DNA of 64,000 bases from JAMXLO01 sp963726125 (GTDB lineage: Bacteria; Pseudomonadota; Alphaproteobacteria; Acetobacterales; Acetobacteraceae): assembly GCA_963726125.1 (NCBI GenBank), contig CAVSBG010000014.1, positions 101,718-165,717 of the forward strand, in the 5' to 3' direction. This document shows positions 61,399-64,000 of this stretch, piece by piece. Position 1 is the first letter of the stretch. The number at the start of each line of letters is the position of its first letter. A model generated the notes under the pieces. It was given only the letters and a program-made list of their open reading frames with translations. It was not told where the DNA came from and searched no databases. Position numbers and translations under genes: made by a program.

Positions 61399-61475
61399 TG
61401 GCCGGGTCACGCCCGGCCACATGTGACCGGGGTCTGCACCCGGCCATGACGAGGCCGAAGTCGGGCTTCGCCCGA
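61399..61475 (+). terminator. Hairpin-rich tract after glyQ
   Basis: Two hairpins follow the glyQ stop: GGCCGGGTCACGCCCGGCC at 61401-61419 (7-bp stem) and TCGGGCTTCGCCCGA at 61461-61475 (6-bp stem, TTC loop). Neither has a clear T-run, so full termination is not certain, but they may mark the end of the glyQ transcript and attenuate reading into the toxin-antitoxin genes and glyS. Confidence 0.4.
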
Positions 61476-61510
61476 AATCATAAATGATCGACAAAACGGA
61501 AGGAAACGAC

Positions 61511-61702
61511 ATGGAAGAGCTGTTGATCGAGGACGCCGAGGCCTGCCAACTCGCTGCCGAACTGGTTGAGCTGACCGGCGACAGCCTGCGCCTTGCGGTG
61601 GTGACTGCGCTGCGCGAGGAGCGCGACCGCGCACTCGCCCGCCGCCGCCGCCATGAGCGCATCATGGCGATCACACGCGAAATAGCGCTCAGCGCGGCAT
61701 AA
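61511..61702 (+). CDS. Orphan VapB-like antitoxin
   Basis: A 63-residue protein of the Rv0623-like/COG4423 antitoxin family: IEDAEACQLAAELVELTGDS (residues 6-25), followed by LRLAVVTALREERDRALARR. It is a paralogue of the complete VapB 96 bases downstream (shared EDA...LA...LTG(D/E)SL...V..AL pattern), but has no toxin of its own and stops short of the toxin-binding tail. AAGGAA about 5 bases before the ATG at 61511 favours this start over the ATG at 61484. It could cross-neutralise the neighbour VapC or be a remnant. Confidence 0.7.
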   Translation: MEELLIEDAEACQLAAELVELTGDSLRLAVVTALREERDRALARRRRHERIMAITREIALSAA

Positions 61703-61760
61703 CGCCGTTCAGGTCGTGCCACGCGCTTCACACTCGACTTCTGGCAATCGGAAGCGTAGT

Positions 61761-61791
61761 TCTACCTTGGTCACAAAATAGTCTACCAAGG
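61761..61791. promoter_or_regulatory. Putative VapBC operator
   Basis: TCTACC occurs twice (61761-61766 and 61782-61787), and CCTTGGT (61765-61771) forms a perfect 7-bp dyad with ACCAAGG (61785-61791). The dyad ends 6 bases before the vapB ATG at 61798. VapB dimers bind inverted repeats at this position in other modules, so autoregulation is the natural reading. No binding evidence is available here. Confidence 0.4.
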
Positions 61792-61797
61792 CATAAC

Positions 61798-62058
61798 ATG
61801 GGCACGCAATTGAACATCAAGAGTGAGGATGCCTACCGGCTGGCGTCCCGCATATCCGAACTGACAGGAGAGAGCCTGACCAGCGTGGTCATCCGGGCGC
61901 TCCAGGCCGAGTTGGCACGGGAGGAACATGCGCGTGACCGCGAGGAACGGCTGCGACGGGTGCGTGAGATCACCGCCGATATCCGCCATCATCTCAAGCA
62001 TCCGCTCCCCTCATCGAACCATGATTGGCTCTACGACGAGAACGGCCTCCCCAAGTGA
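61798..62058 (+). CDS. vapB: VapB-family antitoxin
   Basis: An 86-residue antitoxin. The N-terminal DNA-binding part is MGTQLNIKSEDAYRLASRIS, then ELTGESLTSVVIRALQAELA; the C-terminal region DIRHHLKHPLPSSNHDWLYD, ENGLPK binds the toxin, as usual in COG4423 antitoxins. It precedes vapC with a 4-base overlap (GTGA), the standard coupling. A dyad operator lies just upstream. Confidence 0.87.
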   Translation: MGTQLNIKSEDAYRLASRISELTGESLTSVVIRALQAELAREEHARDREERLRRVREITADIRHHLKHPLPSSNHDWLYDENGLPK

Positions 62059-62450
62059 TCGTGGACAGCTCCGCCCTTCTGGCAATCATCCTCAACGAGG
62101 AGGATGAGCCTGCATTCGCCTCCGCAATGGTGGATGCAGGGGTCCTGCGCATGTCCGCCGCTAATTGGGTGGAGGCGGCCATCATCGTGGATTCCTATAA
62201 AGATCCCGCGGTCAGGGTTCGCTTCGACGACCTGGCCGGTGCTCTCCGCTTGCGGATTGAAGATGTCACCGTCGAGGATGCCTACAGGAGTCGTGCAGCC
62301 CACAACGATTTCGGGCGTGGCCATCATCGGGCTCGGCTCAATTTCGGCGACTGTTTCGCCTATGCCCTGGCCAAGCGTTATGGCGAACCTCTGCTGTTCA
62401 AGGGCAACGATTTCTCGCAGACCGACATCGAGCCGGCGTTGAAGGGCTGA
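62055..62450 (+). CDS. vapC: VapC-family PIN-domain toxin ribonuclease
   Basis: A 131-residue PIN-domain endoribonuclease. The conserved acidic set is visible: Asp4 in VIVDSSALLAIIL, Glu in SAANWVEAAIIVDS (about residue 41), Asp in NFGDCFAYALAKRYGEPLLF (about 99) and a final D in GNDFSQTDI. VapC toxins cut tRNA or rRNA and stop growth until VapB is restored. The start is a GTG at 62055 overlapping the vapB stop. It ends one base before the ATG of glyS, so the module is inserted between the two GlyRS subunit genes. Confidence 0.92.
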   Translation: MIVDSSALLAIILNEEDEPAFASAMVDAGVLRMSAANWVEAAIIVDSYKDPAVRVRFDDLAGALRLRIEDVTVEDAYRSRAAHNDFGRGHHRARLNFGDCFAYALAKRYGEPLLFKGNDFSQTDIEPALKG

Positions 62451-62451
62451 C

Positions 62452-64000
62452 ATGCCGGAGCTCTTCCTGGAACTCTTCAGCGAGGAGATCCCCGCGCGCA
62501 TGCAGGCCCGCGCGGCGGACGATCTTGCGCGTCTGGCGACCGAGGCGCTGGCGCCACTCTCGCCAGCCAGCATCCGGACCTTCTTCGGTCCGCGCCGGAT
62601 CGCGCTCGCCGCTGAAGTCGCCGCGCAGGTGACCGCTGGCGGCTCGACCGAGCGCGGCCCACGCGCCAATGCTCCCGAGCAGGCGCTCGCCGGCTTCCTC
62701 CGCAAGCACAACGCCAGCCGCGAGCAGTTGCGCCAGGAGGGCGACTACTGGGTTCTGGATAAGACCGCGGCCGCGATCCCCGCCGCGGCATTGATCGCCG
62801 GCGCCATCCCACCGTTGCTGCGCCGCTTCCCGTGGCCGAAGTCGATGCGCTGGGGTGGGTCGAGCGGCTTCGTCTGGGTCCGTCCGCTGCGTCGCGTCGT
62901 CTGCCTGCTCGACGGCGTGGTGGTGCCGTTCGATCTGCGCGACGGCGACGACGATGGGCACGGGCTGGCATCGGCCAACCTGACCGAGGGCCATCGCTTC
63001 CATGCCCCAGGTGCATTCGCCGTACCGTCGGTCCAGGACTGGTCCGACAAGCTGCGTGACCGCCGCGTCATCGTCGACGCCGATGAACGCAGGCGGATCA
63101 TCCGAGGGGGTATCGCCGCGCTCGCCGAGGAACGTCAGCTCGCCATCGTTGACGACCCCGGCCTGCTGGACGAAGTGGCCGGGCTGGTGGAATGGCCGGT
63201 TCCGCTGATTGGCCGCATCGATCAGGCGTACATGGACCTGCCTTCCGAGCTCCGACAGGTCTCGATGCGGGTCAACCAGCGCTACTTCGCGTTTCGCAAC
63301 GCCGATGGTTCCGCGGCACCGTATTTCGGCTTTGTCGACAACATTGCACCATCGGACGGCGGGGCCGTGTCGATCGCCGGCAACGAGCGTGTCCTGCGCG
63401 CCCGCTTCGCCGATGCGCGGCATTTCTGGGACCTGGATCGCAAGGCACGACTGGAGTCACGCGTCCCGCAACTCGATCACGTCACGTTCCAGGCCAAGCT
63501 GGGCAGCCAGGGCGACCGCGTCCGCCGACTCGAACGCCTGGCGGAGGAGATCGCTCCGCTCGTCGATGCAGGTCCGGCGCTGGCCCGCGATGCAGCCAGG
63601 CTCGCCAAGGCCGATCTTGTTACCGACATGGTGGGCGAGTTCCCCGAGTTGCAGGGGGTGATGGGTCGCTACTACGCGCTGCATGACGGCGAGGACGCAC
63701 TGGTCGCCGACGCCATCCGCGACCACTACGCGCCCAAGGGCCCGACCGACGCGGTGCCTACCGCTGCCGTCTCGATCGCCGTCGCGCTGGCCGACAAGCT
63801 GGATCTCCTGGTCGGCTTCTTCGCGATCGGCGAACGTCCGACCGGGTCGGGTGATCCGTACGCCCTGCGCCGGGCGGCCCTGGGTATCATTCGGATCATC
63901 CGCGAGAACGGCCTGCGCCTTAATCTGCTGCCGCTGGTCGACTTGGCAGGAGCAGCCTGGCATCACCGCGGCGTGCATCCGGCGCCGGCCCAGGAGATCC
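62452..64000 (+). CDS. glyS: Glycyl-tRNA synthetase, beta subunit (3' end beyond the window)
   Basis: The tRNA-binding subunit of bacterial GlyRS. The open frame from ATG 62452 runs to the window edge with no stop, giving about 516 of the usual ~690 residues. Start MPELFLELFSEEIPARMQAR is the family signature. Further hallmarks are FGPRRIALAAEVAAQV (about 45-60), AIPPLLRRFPWPKSMRWGGS (about 121-140), PLRRVVCLLDG, and the HD-like region later. It starts 1 base after vapC ends, so its translation is tied to the toxin gene rather than to glyQ. Confidence 0.95.
   Translation, partial: MPELFLELFSEEIPARMQARAADDLARLATEALAPLSPASIRTFFGPRRIALAAEVAAQVTAGGSTERGPRANAPEQALAGFLRKHNASREQLRQEGDYWVLDKTAAAIPAAALIAGAIPPLLRRFPWPKSMRWGGSSGFVWVRPLRRVVCLLDGVVVPFDLRDGDDDGHGLASANLTEGHRFHAPGAFAVPSVQDWSDKLRDRRVIVDADERRRIIRGGIAALAEERQLAIVDDPGLLDEVAGLVEWPVPLIGRIDQAYMDLPSELRQVSMRVNQRYFAFRNADGSAAPYFGFVDNIAPSDGGAVSIAGNERVLRARFADARHFWDLDRKARLESRVPQLDHVTFQAKLGSQGDRVRRLERLAEEIAPLVDAGPALARDAARLAKADLVTDMVGEFPELQGVMGRYYALHDGEDALVADAIRDHYAPKGPTDAVPTAAVSIAVALADKLDLLVGFFAIGERPTGSGDPYALRRAALGIIRIIRENGLRLNLLPLVDLAGAAWHHRGVHPAPAQEI

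Overview
The window is high-GC, gene-dense chromosomal DNA, most probably from an alphaproteobacterium of the Rhodospirillales and likely the Acetobacteraceae. I base this on protein resemblance recalled from family knowledge (AspRS, FabI, chorismate synthase, the methyltransferase/ComF/glutaredoxin/DUF1178 neighbourhood, DUF2076, alphaproteobacterial phospholipid N-methyltransferases); no search was run. No rRNA, tRNA, CRISPR array, prophage or replication origin was seen.

Layout. 0.2-3.4 kb: lysine/peptidoglycan genes dapD-dapE followed by two paralogous membrane proteins. 3.5-7.5 kb: a broken secreted peptide gene, a Tat-exported bicupin of the oxalate decarboxylase type, a small secreted protein and a mercuric-reductase-like flavoprotein. 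7.5-13.3 kb: an IS6-type remnant, a CHASE-GGDEF-EAL protein, ACC deaminase (acdS) and a secreted triple tail-collar protein with an out-of-frame PEP-CTERM tail. 13.4-20.1 kb: a flavin monooxygenase/LLM oxidoreductase pair, a dienelactone hydrolase, a methyltransferase and aspS; three of these carry frameshifts. 20.4-22.4 kb: a lower-GC patch with a DUF4214-radical SAM-SPASM protein beside an IS1380-type remnant. 22.5-29.7 kb: two unlike phospholipid N-methyltransferases, an amidohydrolase, an AbrB/Doc toxin-antitoxin pair, an MFS/aminotransferase pair and a DUF4160/DUF2442 pair. 29.8-35.9 kb: a divergent LysR/aldo-keto reductase pair and a tight fabI-DUF29-cupin-aroC operon. 36-46 kb: a flavoprotein, pdxH, a two-domain kinase, a stress protein, a MarR regulator, a four-rhodanese protein and comF. 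46.4-50.1 kb: a Rieske dioxygenase pair placed between comF and grxC/DUF1178, then a PhyH oxygenase. 50.1-60.3 kb: TspO, amino-acid enzymes, two M20 hydrolases, a large membrane protein, DUF2076 and a CoA-binding protein. 60.5-64 kb: glyQ and glyS (cut by the window edge) separated by a VapB-like orphan and a VapBC module.

Two themes cut across the window. First, a family of small palindromic elements (a CTCCC(C)GC ... GC(G)GGGAG hairpin, often doubled head to head) recurs at about eight sites. One copy runs up to the dapE start codon and one lies in frame inside the kinase gene at 40.4 kb. Second, frameshifts are concentrated at 12-20, 25, 27.9 and 34-36 kb and hit genes expected to be essential (aspS, fabI). 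This looks more like base-level sequence error than true gene decay, so the frameshifted loci are best read as probable genes with unreliable sequence.
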